Of a DNA stretch of 64,000 nucleotides, positions 63,901 to 64,000 are shown in pieces (positions within the stretch are counted from its first letter, which is position 1; every line of letters begins with the position of its first letter). The stretch covers positions 434,001-498,000 of the forward strand of contig NZ_SJSL01000002.1 in the NCBI RefSeq assembly GCF_004331695.1, given 5' to 3'. The position numbers and the translations under genes were made by a program. The notes beneath the pieces were generated by a model. That model ran no database searches. It worked only from the letters and a program-made list of their open reading frames with translations, and was not told the DNA's origin. Origin of the DNA: Pedobacter psychroterrae. GTDB lineage: Bacteria > Bacteroidota > Bacteroidia > Sphingobacteriales > Sphingobacteriaceae.

Positions 63901-64000
63901 TCCATTTAACAGATTTGAAATCTATCCTGGCAAAATCTGCTGGTGGGTCAGTTATTTTGGCGTTGCTGAGGTCTGTAAACTGGCATTTCTTACCCAGCAG
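60956..64000 (-). CDS. Giant pentapeptide-repeat protein, partial
   Basis: The frame is open to the right edge, so the N-terminus is missing; about 1,014 residues are visible. Blocks of A(D/N)LXX pentapeptides (VNFNNAILNGSTF, SNLAHAQLYGSS, NLTEANLTGCN, ANFDDANLYKADFTKAILNG) would form a right-handed quadrangular helix. Two related inserts of about 85 residues interrupt them (near 63010-63245 and 62550-62805). An acidic stretch (TDKEDDDNDDDEYDN) leads into a 330-residue C-domain of unknown fold. An internal ATG at 63829 is not a likely start, as repeats continue before it. Confidence 0.82.
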   Translation of the reverse strand: MLGKKCQFTDLSNAKITDPPADFARIDFKSVKWNNFDFKEKSIRNAHFTECDLQNCKMSRCELDFAVFISCNLNKVTMAGASLDTVVFDNSDLTSTDLSYASRFREISFRNALLQGTRFDGNNITDSKFSIPCKTSTDPTYITSFQFATVPADFMLKNLQKNWQCLDLRNVIINDFSSITGQLQNLKAMYSFFNSSLSFEKAILNVADFKKARFNGVNFNNAILNGSTFTGINTVQGTEMGNAGARINILPGNALYSGFIELLNRKDAEGIKRIFTACGLILQNVECTPVRDTQSNLQTWHIIDVNSKNGKKYVIIQFPVSDGFKYAIFDNSPSTFSYARMVECNLQDSNFSNSNLAHAQLYGSSITYAILSNANLTAAQFGKNAAIFSMAESDTSALAPYDYKTFLNSVQQGVLKDMIDIFQWSGYSIGNITCIIAPTPAGAEAAWMITDNSTTPVRKFLVANMVVSTSPKARELTVIFENGQAANLYGSYMPGVNLTEANLTGCNAQKCHLYNNQLNGSNATLTKAILIGANFDDANLYKADFTKAILNGVSFNRTNLMGANFKGVTLAPGVERAISFTGANLQGTDFSDAAIVGGILLEAAISLPKANAPNQTNGVQIQRVYNNSDNDFAAYLLELTRAEATSIIGYDAEADADKTDKEDDDNDDDEYDNAYVIASKYLETGPINNNLLINLNRVTKTIDGKPVTIDVTAGATVTFLQKQRAYKIKSKTEEYLIVPGYDKEFLVSYNVYAAGNVPACSIDYYSVLKEGLVTKELSDAITAKSKGKIVLAPDAMLTYIDRPVSWRVEREGVAYVLWWGVKLVKKRERYKLASVIYVRRSVDALQGLFQSTKISLRNQTLFRKLEPAAGEDTSTWLINTGKDDALYLNSGYIQYKMVASPAASPTRLVLYGYTMRMIGFGNNQRQVMQDFDCEPTRLDADALDDKTTMPNNKKKFENQADRTTYEEWMWVSKDHIPEPPVCVPSPISYCPTLPGKVMRLAKPDVYYDLTERLP

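Overview
The window is chromosomal DNA of a Bacteroidota bacterium, most likely of the Sphingobacteriaceae (Pedobacter-like). The evidence is AT-rich spacers, several promoters of the Bacteroidota type (TTG, 19-21 bases, TAnnTTTG), few Shine-Dalgarno sites, two-component regulator-propeller kinases, GH92/GH43/heparinase-type polysaccharide enzymes and CarboxypepD_reg-like surface proteins. I see no rRNA, tRNA, insertion sequence, prophage or CRISPR array. Genus is an inference from gene content.

Layout. 1-8.5 kb: a WYL regulator (cut by the left edge), a BNR-propeller/GH43 lipoprotein, OsmC, FabF, an acyl-CoA carboxylase beta subunit, thioredoxin reductase and a lipoprotein. 8.5-12 kb: a propeller sensor kinase with its NarL-type regulator, facing a VOC/AraC operon across a spacer with two NarL-like 7-2-7 sites. 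13.4-18.1 kb: NTF2-like protein, ECF sigma factor with membrane partner, dicarboxylate symporter, L21 and L27 (L27 with a lysine/alanine tail). 18.1-30 kb: polyprenyl synthase, RNase R, MscS channel, double ABC ATPase, a conserved unknown, GNAT, YajQ, a histone-H1-like protein, and a ppk-ppx operon.

30-35.4 kb holds the best candidate for an undescribed system: seven tightly packed minus-strand genes (FAD oxidoreductase, methyltransferase, type III polyketide synthase, FabZ-like dehydratase, ketosynthase, ACP, phosphopantetheinyl transferase). They look like a self-contained line that makes an acyl-ACP starter, hands it to a chalcone-synthase-type enzyme and tailors the product by methylation and oxidation, probably to a phenolic lipid or pyrone.

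35.5-48 kb: a DUF4833 protein, a class V aminotransferase, an acidic low-complexity protein, a tandemly duplicated pair of secreted proteins (A1-B1-A2-B2), a Tat-exported metallophosphoesterase, a class 3 lipase, an outer-membrane protein and a second kinase/regulator pair. 48.4-58.7 kb is carbohydrate-oriented: GH92, NYN-domain protein, heparinase-like lyase, esterase, NUDIX, EEP phosphatase, Gfo/Idh/MocA oxidoreductase and GH5, without susC/susD. Between EEP and Gfo lies a striking 11-bp-period repeat in inverted blocks. 58.7-64 kb is an unrecognised three-gene operon: a giant pentapeptide-repeat protein (running off the right edge) followed by two paralogous proteins of unknown family.
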